Shown here one piece after another: positions 1 to 11,284 of a stretch of 25,452 nt of DNA (its first letter is position 1; each line of letters opens with the position of its first letter). Below the pieces are notes generated by a model. The model was given only the letters and a program-made list of their open reading frames with translations, was not told the DNA's origin and did no database searches. The translations under genes and the position numbers were made by a program. The DNA is from Chara braunii (lineage: Eukaryota; Streptophyta; Charophyceae; Charales; Characeae), in contig BFEA01000123.1 of NCBI GenBank assembly GCA_003427395.1, positions 234,773-260,224 on the forward strand, written 5' to 3'.

Positions 1-1065
1 ATGTGTGTACGGGATCTGGGTATCGTCTATGAATGACCCAGACCCCACCATCTCATGATTGTATGTGTGTGGAGTGATGCCATGTAGGTCAGTCTATGTC
101 AGTCAGTTCGTTTATCAGACTTCCGCTGCATACATGCTCATCCTATATTGGTTGATCTTTGGTTCTGCCCATACTCATCGAAGTATGCAACATCAGGCCA
201 CTTCGATATAGGGAAGTGCCTGGCCGTGCAAGATTCATTCGGGCACTTGCGACTGCATGAGGCAGTGCTGCTGGAGCGAGTGCTCACATGCTGCTGCACT
301 AGCGCAAGAGCCTGGGCGTCTGCGGGCATCTTTGGAAGCAGGGCGCTGCAAGGTGGCAGTGCCATAGCCAAGCCCTCCATAGTCGGGCTTGTCTTGGACG
401 AAGGTCAGCGGGGGGGTATGGTGGTGGTCTTCGGGTGTGAAGACACATGGGTGGTTAAGACGGGGATGAGTAGAGAGGAAGAAGTGAGGAGGTGATGTGA
501 AGGCACGCACCTGGTCTTCGTGGACGTCTACATGGTCAACATTTGCATGTACTTTGGTTGCTGCTGCTGACGTCAACTGGTTGCGTTGTCATTTCGTAGG
601 CTGATAGGATAGTTGTAGGATCGTCGTCTGAGCGCTGAGCGCTAGTAGGATGAAGATCTTCGATTGCATTGTTGGTAGCGGCAAGAGTATGCTTTCATTG
701 ACAATTGGGTCTGATGCTTTGGTTCTCGTTCGGTGTAACAGCGGACAGTTTTCCACTATCTGGCATTCGGAGTGATTTGCACTCTGGAATTCTGTAATTT
801 CACTGTTGCTCGTTTTCCTTGGACAGAGATGCAGAAAAGCAGAGCAATTCCCATTTTCTGCACCTGTCCTGAAACACATCCAGATTCAGGTGTTACATCC
901 AATCCTCTTTGCAATCCATAGTCAGACTCTGCCCCTGGGTTGGAGTCTGTGTTGCACTTTTATAAACAGGGTCCAGCATCCCAGATTCAAAGGCAAAGAT
1001 CCTAACATATCAATAAGCTCAATCACGTTCACCTCTTGACATAGCTGATTACTTCCATAATAAGG
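1..1065. other. No convincing gene; intergenic-like DNA
   Basis: I see no recognisable gene here. The best coding-like stretch is on the minus strand at about 380 to 138 (80 residues, rich in Ser, Pro and Cys, ending in a stop at 138). It has no homologue I recognise, and its frame meets a TGA shortly upstream of its first ATG. It could be one exon of an unknown gene or chance. A small inverted repeat (ATCTGGGT near 14 and ACCCAGAC near 37) is also present. The rest gives no clear signal on either strand. Confidence 0.4.
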
Positions 1066-1449
1066 GCATACTCACGCTCGGGTTTTCCTGCATGTACCTG
1101 ACCAGAATCCACCTTGACCTGGACATATCTGACCATAATTTCGTCCAGAGCTCATTCGAAATGGGCGCAGCGTTGATTGTTACAGCCTTGGCGCAGCCTA
1201 TTTATTTTGGTGGGATGTGCTCAATTAAGAGAAACATTTCAACTCGATCGCACTATTCCGACGTAGTTTTTAGTCCAAGGGGTTGGTTACATTTGGTCAT
1301 CTTTGCTTTGCACTTCTTTTCTTTTTTGGTCACATACGGTATGGGGCTCGAACAAATGGGGCATGCAGCCAAACTCGTGAATGGCTACCTGGGCACGCAA
1401 TGTTATATGCTCTAATTAAGGATTAAGGCCATTCTCACACTAAGACTAT
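1066..1449 (+). other. Short unknown segment bracketed by two TIR-like motifs
   Basis: The segment starts with GGCATACTCACGCTCGGG (about 1067) and ends with GGCCATTCTCACACTAAG (about 1427). Both resemble the ends of the foldback element at 24688-24822 (RGCAYACTCACACNAGG), but they are in direct rather than inverted orientation. Between them is a 107-codon reading frame (1092-1415, +) containing a hydrophobic run near residues 72-85. I do not recognise the peptide. It could be a membrane segment or simply T-rich DNA read in one frame. Confidence 0.3.
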
Positions 1450-1473
1450 GGGGCTCGTTAGACACTCCTCGGG
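1450..1473 (+). repeat. Left Harbinger-like terminal inverted repeat
   Basis: The sequence GGGCTCGTTAGACA (1451-1464) followed by CCTCGGG has an inverted partner at 24328-24350: the reverse complement reads GGGCTCATTAGACA, then CCTCGGG. About 20 of 23 positions match. PIF/Harbinger elements typically have short G-rich termini of this general form. Downstream, to about 1640, the CCTCGGGG motif recurs several times, and a perfect inverted repeat (GGGACCTC, two bases, GAGGTCCC; 1606-1623) looks like subterminal transposase-binding structure. The bases TAT (1447-1449) precede it; TAT also follows the partner at 24352-24354. Confidence 0.6.
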
Positions 1474-2187
1474 CGCGTAAATCCCCCGAGGAAAATTTCG
1501 TTTCACCTATCCTCGGGGATGAAAACGAAAAAAAAAATTGAAAACATTTCATCGGGGAATCCTCGGGGCGTCCTCAGGCTACAGCCATTTGGTGGCGTTC
1601 CCCAAGGGACCTCCCGAGGTCCCTCGGAGGTCAAGCATCCACGACAATCGGAGCGGCGACGGCACACATCGTCGACAACAAAATGTTTGTCGGCTGGTCC
1701 ATTGGAGTGCCTACCGGCCACCGCACGGACATCTTGGGTCGTCAACATTCGGCTTCAAGGAACCTTCCGCCAACAGTAACCGTTGGTGGCCAATCAGACT
1801 CCGCAACGTCCCCAACCCATGTTCTCCCTCGCCGTGCATGAACCGAGGTGGAAAGGGGTCCAACAGTTGGCAAATTTAAATACTTCAGCAGCCCCCCCTG
1901 CTCCAATTGCCCACTGTATTCCGCGACGGAAAACATTACAAGCCGTTTGTCCCATGCTGAGGTCTGCCGTTTGCAGCCCTCCTCGTCGTCGTTTGCTGGA
2001 GGTGTACCGTCGTCGTCTAGCTACTTCCCTTCTCCACGTGCCTTTCATGGACGACGTCTTTTGAAGGCTGCCACTGCTGCTCCCGGTCATCATTTTGCTC
2101 GTTTTTGTCGTCTTCTTCCACGTCTGCATCCTCGGAAGGGTGCCTGGACGTACACGTAAGAGGCGGTCTGCAAAGAAGGACGTTGGC

Positions 2188-4031
2188 ATGGACGGGCGGC
2201 AGGCGAAGAGCAGGTCTTCAATGGACCATTCCAAAAGCCATCGTGCAGGCCACGGCCCGGCTCGTAGTGCAAGGGCGTACGACCAGTCTGCGTACGCGCA
2301 CCTACCACCGCACGAACAACCTCTGCCCGATACGACAGATGAGGAGGAGGAGGAAACACGATCACGAACCATGGCGCTGGGAAGCGGCTCCACCCAAGAG
2401 TGGGCGGGAAGCCAATTGTATGGGAGCCATGAGAGCACGTATCTGCAGTCGTACGCCGAACTCCTGCAAGAGGGCCTGCACGACAACGATGTCGATAGCG
2501 GCGTGAATCTGTCATTCGGGCCCTCTAGCGAGAGCTCGCCGGCTGCCACATGGACAGTTCTCGTAAAATCGCACCCTGACAACGACGTTGGGCAAGTGAC
2601 GGCGGTCAGCAGATCTGCAAAGGGTTCATCTGAAGGATGGGAGGCATCGGATAATAGAAAGGATCCTTCGAGACTGCAGTCGTTGTCACCATCAACAACA
2701 CTTGTTGCCTGCGGTTGTCCACAGTGGATGAGGTCTCCGTTTCCGTTGTCGGGAGGTTCCAGCACGGGCCGCCGTGCACCTGAGTGCGGGGCGACAGACG
2801 CTGACTTCACGGGCGTGGGCTACGAATGGGATGGGAGGTAGGTGTGGGCGGAACAGCGGCAGGAGCTGCGTGGGCAGCAAGAGGAGTGGATAACTCGGGG
2901 GGTGCAGCGACTGCACGTGGGGGAGCAGGACGCGGAGAAGGAGCCACCAGTGTTGGACGCCGACGATTACGGGGACGTCGACAACGACGACGAATGGCAG
3001 GTTGACGGCGCCGGGTACGTTTCGCCGTTCAAGAATAAATACATGGGCTGTCGGGGCAGGAACAACACGGCATTTGCTTTCATGAAGGGTCGTCGGGGGA
3101 AAAAAGTGGCGCCTGCGGGAAGCGAGGTTGAAGGTGAGGCGGAAGCGGAGGGCGGGCGGAACTTCTGGTCAGTCCAACACATGGTCGCCCTCATCAGGGC
3201 GAAGCAGGACCAGGAAGCACATCTATAGGGGATGGGCCACGCGTACGCTCGCATGAAGCCAAGGGAATGGAAGTGGGCACCACAGGTTGAAGAAGGTGGG
3301 CGTTGACAGATAAGCAGACAAGTGCGGGAAGAAGTGGGACAACTTGATGCAGCAGTTCAAGAAGGTGCACCAATTCCAAAGCGAGTCCGGGAAACAGGAC
3401 TTCTTTCAATTGATGAGGAAGGAGAGGTTAATGCATGGGTTCAATTTCACCATGGTCGGGCCGTGTATAAGGAGATCAAGGGGTCGACCGCGAACAGTCA
3501 CACCATACACCCGAAGAATGTCGCTGACACGGGCAGTGCAGGTGGTGTGCAGCTGGCACCGGTTCTTCTCGCGGTCCTGAATCTGTGGCTGATGGAGATG
3601 CAGGTGGCAACAGCAACAAAGAAGACGATAGCTCCACGGAAGGTTCTTCACCGACGACGGGTAGCCCTGGCGGGTTCCGCAAGAGGAATAATATGAGGCA
3701 GCAGACTTTTGAGGCCCTGACGGAGTGCATGGAGAAGCACGGGACACTAATGGCGACAACGATGAAGAGCGCTAGCAAGAGGCAGTGCTCCATCCAAATG
3801 TGGTTGTGCGAAGCGTTGGATGTGGAGGTTGAGGTGAAGAAAAAGCACTACTCGACGTCGGACAAAGTGGGCAAGCTGATGTGCCATGCACTGATGGAGA
3901 GCGAAAGCTATTTGGGAGCGGTAGACGAGGGGCTCTTGCTCGGGCGGACGGAGATGTGGGACCGGCTGCCTGGCCTTCCCCGAACGCTTCGACGTCTGTC
4001 CACGTGGACGCCATGCCATTCCTCGTCCTGA
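2188..4031 (+). pseudogene. Harbinger-associated Myb/SANT-like protein, degenerate
   Basis: This is a decayed gene for the DNA-binding accessory protein that PIF/Harbinger elements encode beside the transposase. From the ATG at 2188 the frame gives a Ser-rich, acidic N-terminal region with a DEEEEE run near 2340. It then hits TAG at 2839-2841, continues in the same frame, and hits TAG at 3226-3228. The Myb/SANT-like (trihelix-type) domain lies at about 3165-3450: W...MVALIRAKQDQE, REWKW, then in another frame ADKCGKKWDNLMQQFKKVHQF and FFQL. This has the usual Trp spacing and KCxxKWDNL core. A shift near 3290, TAA at 3311-3313, a shift near 3455 (HTIHPKNVADTG is in frame with the first part) and a shift near 3575 separate the pieces. 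The last part (3585-4031) reads as a helical, charged tail. Domain recognition is firm. The exact start and the role of the tail are inferred. Confidence 0.72.
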
Positions 4032-4299
4032 TGTCCACGAACGAGAGAGTGCCCCTTCCTGAGCATGTCGTCATGGCCGCCTGCTTGCCGTTACTGGGGT
4101 GGTGCCGCGCAACGTTGCTCGTGTTGCACGCTTGTGTTCAATTTTTTTTTTTGGATTTTTGGATTTTTGAATTTTTTTTGTATTTTTTTGTATTTTTTTG
4201 TAGTTTTCTGTATTTGTAATTTGTAATGCAGATGAGCGTTAATGTTTATTTCGAACTGCAACACACGAGTGCATTTCTTTTCTTTAATTATTTGCAGAT

Positions 4300-4376
4300 T
4301 GTTTTTTTTGTTTTAATTACGTGTGTGTTACTTTACTTTGTTTTTTTTGTTTTAATTACGTGTGTGTTACTTTACT
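4300..4376. repeat. Perfect 38-bp tandem duplication, period 39
   Basis: Two exact copies of a T-rich 38-mer (4300-4337 and 4339-4376), each containing TTTTAATTACGTGTGTGTTA, sit directly before the TC microsatellite. The lack of any mismatch indicates a recent duplication, probably by slippage at the poly(T) tract. Confidence 0.9.
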
Positions 4377-4399
4377 AGTCTCGGTTCGTCCAATGTCTA

Positions 4400-4403
<4 letters not shown>

Positions 4404-4473
<70 letters not shown>
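4404..4473. repeat. (TC)n microsatellite, about 35 units
   Basis: An uninterrupted TC dinucleotide run of about 70 bp lies here. It follows T-rich DNA and the perfect 38-bp duplication. The apparent Ser/Leu or Arg/Glu reading frames across it are only translations of the dinucleotide. Confidence 0.97.
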
Positions 4474-4476
<3 letters not shown>

Positions 4477-6607
4477 GCTAGTATGGCACTGAGGACATTG
4501 CGTTTTTGGGGTGTGTGTGTGAGAACAATTAATGATATGAACGGCAAGTGGGGGAAGTCTGTTTCGGCGGAGTCTAGTGCAATTACGCCATGTATTTCAC
4601 TTTCACCACAATATGGTTGCGGTGTCGAGCGCTTGGATGCCCACGTCGTGTGTAATGACATACCAAACAGTCGGAAAATGGTTGTTGCTGCTTAAAGGTG
4701 TCATTTTTAATGTTGTACTCCTTTGTAATATGAATGTCCAGAAATTTCGCAAATTACCAACCTGGGAATTCATGCGCACCTTCAGACTACAAAACTTTTG
4801 TGTTCATCTAATGTCTTCTAAAATTACACATTGGTTGGAAATGGATACCTTATGTAATTACACATCTGATAGAATTCCCAAACGTAGGCCACAACAAATG
4901 TGCGTGAGTGCATTTTCAGTCTTGTTGTCTGATGTGGCGGGGTGGTCGGGATCGAGGGTGGGCGGTGGTGTTCGGGGTTCGATTTGGATGGTGTGCGGGG
5001 GTACATGCCCTGTTCCGGTCGAGGAGGGGGGCAGGGGGGGGGGAAGTTGAAGGTTTGTTGCCTGTTTTCGTGGGGGTGTTAGGGGTAGTAATGGGGGTGG
5101 CTGCACAGAGGGGGTCGGGTGCGCATGGCACCCTCCGGGGTCCGTTAGCCTTGGAGAGTGAAGAACGCCTTCGAAGGTTGACGGCAGGGGACCAGGCGAC
5201 TAGCAGGGTATGCACGTTGTCGGAGGGCGCGGTGTCCCGGCCCTCCTCTGCGTACCAAGTCTCTGCTTGGTGCTGGTCCCCTGCTCTGACATCGCAGCAT
5301 GTAGGTATGTTCTCGAACTATGATCTCTAGTACCCGGGGCCGTACCTTGACGTGGACCGGTCCTGTTGGTGCCTGCCTCGGCAAAAGGGTGCGCCGCAGG
5401 GCTTTCCTTTGGTCCCCGCAGGCTCGGTGCCCTGCTGTACAGCGGAGCACAACCGGCCTGTAGTCGTGGTAGCCGTCGGGCTCGCCCTGGGACGCGGAGA
5501 TAGAGGGTCTGCCGTGGGCTTTTCTACTGCGCGCCAAGTATCCTTTCACCAGGTTATGGGTTGGATGCTTGGAACCGTGGCCACATTCCGGAAATTGGAA
5601 TGTGAAAAGAAAAAAAAAGAGTGAAAAGAAATCTAGAGGTTGAATCCTTGCGACTAAACTGCCAGCCTTAATTCGGAGAAATCTGACAGCCACTGGTCAC
5701 CTTGTCGTTACGTCTTTCATTCCTTTCTTTACTATTATTATTATTATAATTATTATTCTACTGTTTTTTTTTTCAGACATGGTTTCCCTTTCTTTTCATT
5801 TTTTCTGATCTCTGTCACTTCGTAGTGGAGGCCGACGGTTCAAATTTTGGACTGTGACTACTGTCTGATGGCCTAGGCTGGCCCGACCCCTCGTAAATCG
5901 CCTGTGCCAGAGCTGTTTGGTTGAGCGTCGCGCAGTAAGGCCCCAAAAGAGGGGCGACCCGCGACCGCATTGGTAGGAAACTTATCACCCTCTTTGGAAG
6001 GTCATAAGCCCCCTCCTTGCCATCGGACACGGGTACCCATCTGGAGTAGTCCAACGCCCTATTTTTGAAAGGCGGAAAATGACCGCTCGTATCCCATTAT
6101 GGGACGCAGTTTTTGGATTGTAGTTACATCACAAGGGTTAGTGGCTGATAGTTGCGAAGTAGGCTCTGCAGTGTTTCGACCGTTGAGTTTCGATCATTCG
6201 TTTTTTTTTTTTTTTTTTTTTTAGTTATTTAGTTCTACTTTGTTTTATTAATTTTGGGAGCGTTAAAACTATTAATGTGAAGAATCTGGGGGATATCAAT
6301 TTGAATTCTTCTTTAAAAACGCGGGGATCATAGTGAGAGGCAAGCCTATAAAGGGTGAGACAGATGAGTCTTGGCTGTGAGCAGGTAGCAGCGAGCAGCC
6401 CATTCTTCTGTGCTGACGTTGTCGGCCTGGGAAAAGTGAGTGGGTCTGCTTTTGAGTACCGAGCTGAGTTTTCTGGTTAGCGACTATGTCACGTAGCAAT
6501 GGCCTTTTTGGCTATAGGCCAAGGCACTTGAAGTTTTACTGGAGCTGGGCGCCTATGCGTGAAGAGGGAGTTACGATGGATGTCTGTCTGAGTTATAGCA
6601 AGAGTGA
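4474..6607. other. No recognisable gene
   Basis: I see no supported gene. The G-rich stretch around 4930-5060 and the GC-rich stretch 5100-5600 leave long open frames on both strands, but none reads as a protein I know. 5733-5756 is an ATT-rich run, and 6201-6222 is a poly(T) tract of about 22 bases. The piece 5800-6120 is a moderately GC-rich single-copy-looking stretch of the kind found in LTRs and other non-coding element ends, but no partner copy is visible in the window. Confidence 0.4.
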
Positions 6608-7012
6608 AGGGCAAGCAGACTAAGAATCAATGTCTACGGGGAAAAGGAGCAAGAGATGAGGGAAGATGCAAAAATACAGGGTGTGGTCACCGAGGCTCGT
6701 AGCAGGGCGGAACGAAGATGCCGACGAGATGGGGTGACCGCGGCGTTGCGAGTTACTGTTACCTACCATGAGGAGGAGACCTCCACGAGCACGACCGAGA
6801 GGGAGCAACACTAACTGGATCGGGACTTAGAGGCGGAGTCCGAAGCTAGCGAGGACCTGACCCAGTCCTGGCACGGGTTGGAGCAGTGGAGGAGAGAGCA
6901 CCCGCCAGCTAAGTCGGTAGAGGACGGACCCGAGGCCAGTTCGGCCCAAGGCAGAGCAAGGCCGACAGAGGCTAGACCATCGAGCGCGGAGGCGAGTAAT
7001 AGGCGGGACTGA
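6608..7012 (+). other. Possible decayed charged coding region
   Basis: One frame is open from just after a TGA (6605-6607) to TAA at about 6813 and then to TGA at about 7010. It reads as a continuous Glu/Arg-rich peptide across the single internal stop (for example EKEQEMREDAKIQ near 6644, then LDRDLEAESEASED after the stop). The bias is like an acidic linker or a gag-type region, but I recognise no domain. The opposite strand is also open here because the DNA is purine-rich and poor in T on this strand, so open length alone is weak evidence. Confidence 0.22.
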
Positions 7013-9962
7013 ACCTGAGAGAGGCGGGATATACCCGGGCGACAGGTGGACGTTCTGAGGGGCGTGAGAGAGAAGGGGCTCAGAGGTCAACACGTGCAGG
7101 CGAGTCTCAAAGAGGGGCACGCGAACTTGTGAGGTGCTGTTGACATCAACTGTTGCCTCAACGTTCGCATCTGAGGTTTTGAGCCTGCGGAACTTGAAGA
7201 GAGCGATCTGGAAGTCAACTTGAGGTGACGAAGAGACCAGCGCTGTTAGAAGAGAAGTGCGAGTGGACGCGAGGAAAAGGAACTGCCATGTGGTTGACGT
7301 CATCGCTGATGGAAGGGCGAGCAGCCAGGATTGAGGGAGAGAGGATGTATGTGAGAGAAGAGGGAGACACACATAACATTTATGTTCAAGGATGGAAGAG
7401 GAGCGAGGTACACGGGTTAATGCGTGTCGACCTGTCTTTAAATGAAAAATAAGCAACTACAAGAGAGCGGGTAAGCGCCATCAGGGAAGAGTGAAGGTCA
7501 GTTTTAGCAGAAGCCGACTGGGTCGCCTCCACAGTGAAGGTTGTCCGGTGATTGCAACCGCCAGTGGCATACCGGTTCTCAATCTACGTGCTCAGACATT
7601 GCTCTCTCCCTATCTTCATCGTGATAGAGGCAAGCGCCCATCTGTGATGATATCGCGACTCTCACTATACCCTTCTCGAGATGAGTATGTAGAGGAGAAG
7701 TCTGTGCGAGCGCTTCGGATGACCCATGCATGATTCGAGCGGAGAAGAAGCCGCGCAAAAAGAAACGAGGTTGCTCTAGAAGAGTGAGAAAAGCAGGCGT
7801 GTCCTGCATAGCCTGTAAAGGGCTTGGCACGGTGTTGCACTAATCATCTTACGCTAGGGGAAGGTGCCAAAGGAGGGGGTCGTGCCCTTTAAATTTTGGT
7901 TGACGATGGCTATTCTTGTGCGTGATTTGGTTAGCGGGATGCAATGGGGTGACAGTGGCACACCGGGAGACGAGAGTCTAGCGGTTGCGCACTGGGCAGT
8001 GGTCTCGAGATTCTGCCCCACCCTTTGTGGAAGCATGAGTACGCAAGTGTTCATTCATCAATGTCTTTTCAGAATGGATGCGTGACAACCACCCTTGTCT
8101 TGATTTGGTACTGTGTAAGCAAGCCTTGTGGTAGATACTGGTAAAGATGGTGAAGATGGGCAACTGTGCTAAGTGCGAGTTACAGACGAGCCTTTGTTAG
8201 GTTGAGTGAGAAACGTCCGTCCAGTGAATATGAGCAGAATAACTGCGTTTGTGGCAACGACTGTGAGGTAACATGGCTACTTCATACATTTGATCATGTG
8301 TAAGAGATAAGTGACAACATATGAGAAACGTCAATCTGAACCGAGGACTAAGGTACGTGCTAACTACGATGGTCGATTCCAACGGATAAGAGTCTACAGG
8401 ATCGAATGGGTGCAAGAATTTCGCGGGCGTCTGTCAAAGTTTGATTGATTTTGAGAGGTTGCTTTGGTCATGAACAGGACCATGTTACCTGATCGTGTGC
8501 GCTGTTGTCGTTCTGCTGAGTCGTCGTGAGAGAGAAAGGGGACTCTTCGGAACGAGTGCAGTCGGTCGTTAGAATGCGACCCAATTTCGTCTTAGTACAT
8601 TGGGTTTCTCTGAGAAGTGTTAAATGTAGCGTTTACTGTTGTCCCTTTTCATGTGTGGTGAACGGTCAGACATCTTCTTACCTGTCCTGGCAAGTCTAAA
8701 GTTATCAAAGGTGTGTATCTCACGTGTGATGGATATGATCAGCAGGGACTATCTCAGATAGGAAAGGGAGAATAATCGTTGTTTGTCAGGGTGGTAATGG
8801 GTGAGCAATAGGGGTGAACGAATGAGCTTGTTACTGCGGAGCTCAGAGTCCTCTACTACACTCCCCTTCTGCCCTACTCTTTGTCCTAGTAATTAGGTGT
8901 GTCCCAACTGATGAGTTGCTTGAACTGGTGTCACCCGCAATTGACAAGAACATAGAGCAATGATGGGAAAAGTCTGACCCAATCAGGTGATAATTTTCAC
9001 TGCTTGTATCCGATTTTTCAGAAGGGATAAAGACTCGTTGGTGTTTTCACCTTATTTGGTTGATGGGGAAAAAGAAAGTAATGCTGAAAAGAATCGCCTA
9101 CCTTCTTGCAAAGTTTCTCTTTGATGGTAATTAAATTGTAACGCACCGACTCTGTCATACTAATGGTGGGTTCATAGATATATATACACATTCTCATGCG
9201 ACGCGCAGACAAGGAACGTCGCACAGTGAAACTCATTCGTTGTGTACGGACGCGAAAGGGCGCTTGGTCAAACCCTTGTATCCTAAAGAGAACAGGGTCT
9301 GTGTAGGAGACCGGTTGTTGAAAGAGGACGGAGAACGAGTTGGGTGAAGTCCCGCTCCTGGCGAGAACGGGGTTTTAGCCTTTTGAATACTCACCTGTGT
9401 TGTGCTTATACATCGGTTACGTTTGATGCCTTATCGTGCATAGTGAGGGCGGGGTTCATGCTCGGTAGCCCAATGTTCTTAGGGTCCTGATTGCTGCTAG
9501 CTTGTCGGATCTAAACCAAACAGTTGCAGGTATTTTCGAACCTAGACAAAGGTGATGTCAGAGAGAGGAGTTGCTTGTACTATCCCAACAATAATGAGTC
9601 TTGAAAAGCTTCGGTGGGGATATAGGGAGAAATGTTCACTTGTAAATTTTCATAGTGTACTAGGCTGGAGCAGAGTTACCCGCGTCCAGAACGGAGTGAG
9701 GGCCTGAACGACCTTTCGGGTGGCAAGAATTGCAGGAGTGCACTTCGCAGCGTGCACGGAAACTGAACTCAGTTATGTGGTATGACCAACAGGTTAGCCT
9801 GGGCCGGAAGTCTAAGACTCTAAATCCCCTCAACATCGTTTCAAAAGGGTGGCATCTAAGGACACTTAACACTTTTAGCTGGTAAAGAAGTTCAGAGAAA
9901 CACTCGTACGTGCTTCATAATCCCAAGCCAAAAGGGAAAAAAGGGAAGGCTGAGAAAAAGAC
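7013..9962. other. No recognisable gene in about 2.9 kb
   Basis: The base composition is ordinary, with short open frames only. Neither strand shows a recognisable domain, RNA gene, tandem array or paired repeat. The frames at 7225-7452, 7491-7733 and 7864-8085 are 73-80 codons each and look like chance. This could be the body of an old element or non-coding host DNA; the sequence does not decide. Confidence 0.4.
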
Positions 9963-10211
9963 ATGGGAAGCAAGAACACCCTGTCTATGACCTGTGCCTT
10001 ATATCGGGCAGAAACGGAAGGTTGGGAGGATAAGATACTGGGTGAGATTGAAAAACATAAGAAGTTGCTGAGAGAGATTGCCATGGAAAGGACAGAAAAC
10101 CATCATAAGCTCATTGAATACATTTTCTACATCTACGAGCCATGTGGGAAACTGCATAGCACAGGCTCATCACTAGAGACTCTCGAGCAAGCCAAGGCAG
10201 AGCTCAAGTGA
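9963..10211 (+). CDS. Small charged protein, function unknown
   Basis: The frame has 82 codons, from an ATG after an A/G-rich leader to TGA. Residues about 20-55 (EGWEDKILGEIEKHKKLLRE onward) have the Glu/Lys/Leu periodicity of a coiled coil. I do not recognise the protein. It lies 24 bp before a minisatellite and 0.5 kb before a second, more convincing frame on the same strand, so both could be exons or cistrons of one transcript, possibly from a retroelement. No signal peptide or known motif is visible. The start is the first ATG in the frame. The frame could also be a fragment, or chance in A-rich DNA. Confidence 0.4.
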   Translation: MGSKNTLSMTCALYRAETEGWEDKILGEIEKHKKLLREIAMERTENHHKLIEYIFYIYEPCGKLHSTGSSLETLEQAKAELK

Positions 10212-10235
10212 GCACGAGCGTGCTTGGACAACCGT

Positions 10236-10349
10236 CAATCAGTTTTCAGAACAGCAAGCAATCAGCTTTCAGAACAGTAGTCAATCAGTTTTCAGAACAG
10301 CAAGCAATCAACTTTTAGAACAGTAGTCAATCAACATTCAGGTGACAGT
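10236..10349. repeat. 23-bp tandem repeat, about five units
   Basis: The unit starts CAATCAGTTTTCAGAACAG, with copies at 10236, 10259, 10282, 10305 and a partial at 10328. Alternate units end in CAAG and TAGT, so the true higher-order period is 46 bp. The array merges directly into the 27-bp array that follows and shares its TTCAGAA core, so one probably evolved from the other. Confidence 0.88.
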
Positions 10350-10516
10350 ATTCAGAATCGGCATTCAGAAAACAGCGTTCAGAATCAGAATCAGCATTCA
10401 AAAAATAGTATTCAGAATCAGCATTCAGAAAACAGTATTCAGAATCAGCATTCAGAAAACAGTATTCAGAATCAACATTCAGAAAACAGCGTTCAGAATT
10501 AGCATTAAGAAGCAAC
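10350..10516. repeat. 27-bp tandem repeat (nine-codon period)
   Basis: Copies of a 27-mer built from two related halves (ATTCAGAATCAGC and ATTCAGAAAACAGT) start at 10350, 10377 (with a 6-bp insertion), 10410, 10437 and 10464, and then decay. Two frames stay open through the core and would encode nine-residue repeats (IQNQHSENS or FRISIQKTV). Because the period is a multiple of three, a coding origin is possible, but stops on either side mean no long frame includes it. Degenerate half-units continue to about 10590. Confidence 0.9.
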
Positions 10517-10723
10517 ATTCAGAAACAGCGTTCAGAAACAGCACTCGAAACAGTATTCAAAAGGCATTCAAGCAACACTCAAACAAGCGTCCAGAGGGTC
10601 GCCATTCCATTAGCAATTGACGTCTATTCAGTGGACAACGTTTGATTCGACCCGCAGCGGACGCCTGTCAATCAAAAACAGTCTCTTCTCCCTCTATCAG
10701 GGAGTAACTATTTATCCAAACAT

Positions 10724-11179
10724 ATGAGAGAGATCAACCCCTTCACAGTTGACCAGTCGGTCCTTGACAGCCTCAACCTGATTGCTGCCCGGGAGAGCTT
10801 CCCCTACAAGTATGTCAAGATTGATGGATTCAAGCGTGAAGATATGTCTATCTTCGTCGTTCTCACTGAGTTCGCTGAGGGTATAGTCAACGATCTATGG
10901 ATCTTCCTGAAAAAGGGGAACGAGACACACCCCCATTTCGATGCAGTTTGGGCCGCGGCTGCCAGGTTCGTGCAATGGAAAGCCAAGAGCCCTACTATCT
11001 TACTGACGGCTCTTACTGGGGTGGACTGGTGGACTTGGCGTGTAGAGATCGACTACGTGGCAGTGACTGAACCCTCCGAGTTTCCACATCTAAGGAGGGG
11101 CATTTTCTCTCAGCCATATCACCCCACTCTATGGGAGGAGTTTTGTGCCATGGTTGACTTCCGTATCATGGGACTTTGA
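10724..11179 (+). CDS. Unrecognised 151-residue protein
   Basis: This is the most coding-like frame in the window. It runs 151 codons from ATG to TGA with a preference for C or G at third positions and a natural amino-acid mix rich in Phe, Trp and Val. Hydrophobic and aromatic patches include IFVVLTEFAEGIVNDLWIFL (about residues 43-62) and GVDWWTWRVEIDYVAV (about 106-121). I do not recognise a domain. The frame is open upstream of the ATG to 10646, so it may be the 3' part of a longer exon. AATAAA follows at 11278. It could be a host gene fragment or a product of an element. The segment looks intact, with no stops or shifts. Confidence 0.55.
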   Translation: MREINPFTVDQSVLDSLNLIAARESFPYKYVKIDGFKREDMSIFVVLTEFAEGIVNDLWIFLKKGNETHPHFDAVWAAAARFVQWKAKSPTILLTALTGVDWWTWRVEIDYVAVTEPSEFPHLRRGIFSQPYHPTLWEEFCAMVDFRIMGL

Positions 11180-11277
11180 TGGAAGTGTTTAGAACTAACA
11201 GGCTTTAGGTGGCTTTACATTCAGAGGCCACAACCTCAGAGAGTACGGAGGCATGGCAAGAAGCCCAAACGACAGAC

Positions 11278-11283
11278 AATAAA
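11278..11283 (+). promoter_or_regulatory. Candidate polyadenylation signal
   Basis: AATAAA lies about 100 bp downstream of the stop codon of the 151-residue frame, on the same strand. This is a suitable place for 3' end formation. The hexamer is common in A-rich DNA, so its role is inferred from position only. Confidence 0.35.
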
Positions 11284-11284
11284 A

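Noticed and set aside
1794-2810. 338-codon open frame on the minus strand
   Set aside because: It lies antisense to the Myb-like pseudogene, whose domain and codon sense are on the + strand. The opposite frame is open because stops are rare in this composition, and its translation has no recognisable domain.
5145-5693. 182-codon minus-strand frame
   Set aside because: The composition is GC-rich and the peptide has no recognisable motif or natural start context. I could not distinguish it from chance.
6827-7456. 209-codon minus-strand frame
   Set aside because: It mirrors a purine-rich + strand with rare stops on the complement. The peptide is Ser/Leu-rich without motifs.
10350-10516. CRISPR-like regular repeats
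   Set aside because: Units are contiguous with no unique spacers, they diverge gradually, and the context is eukaryotic. It is a minisatellite.
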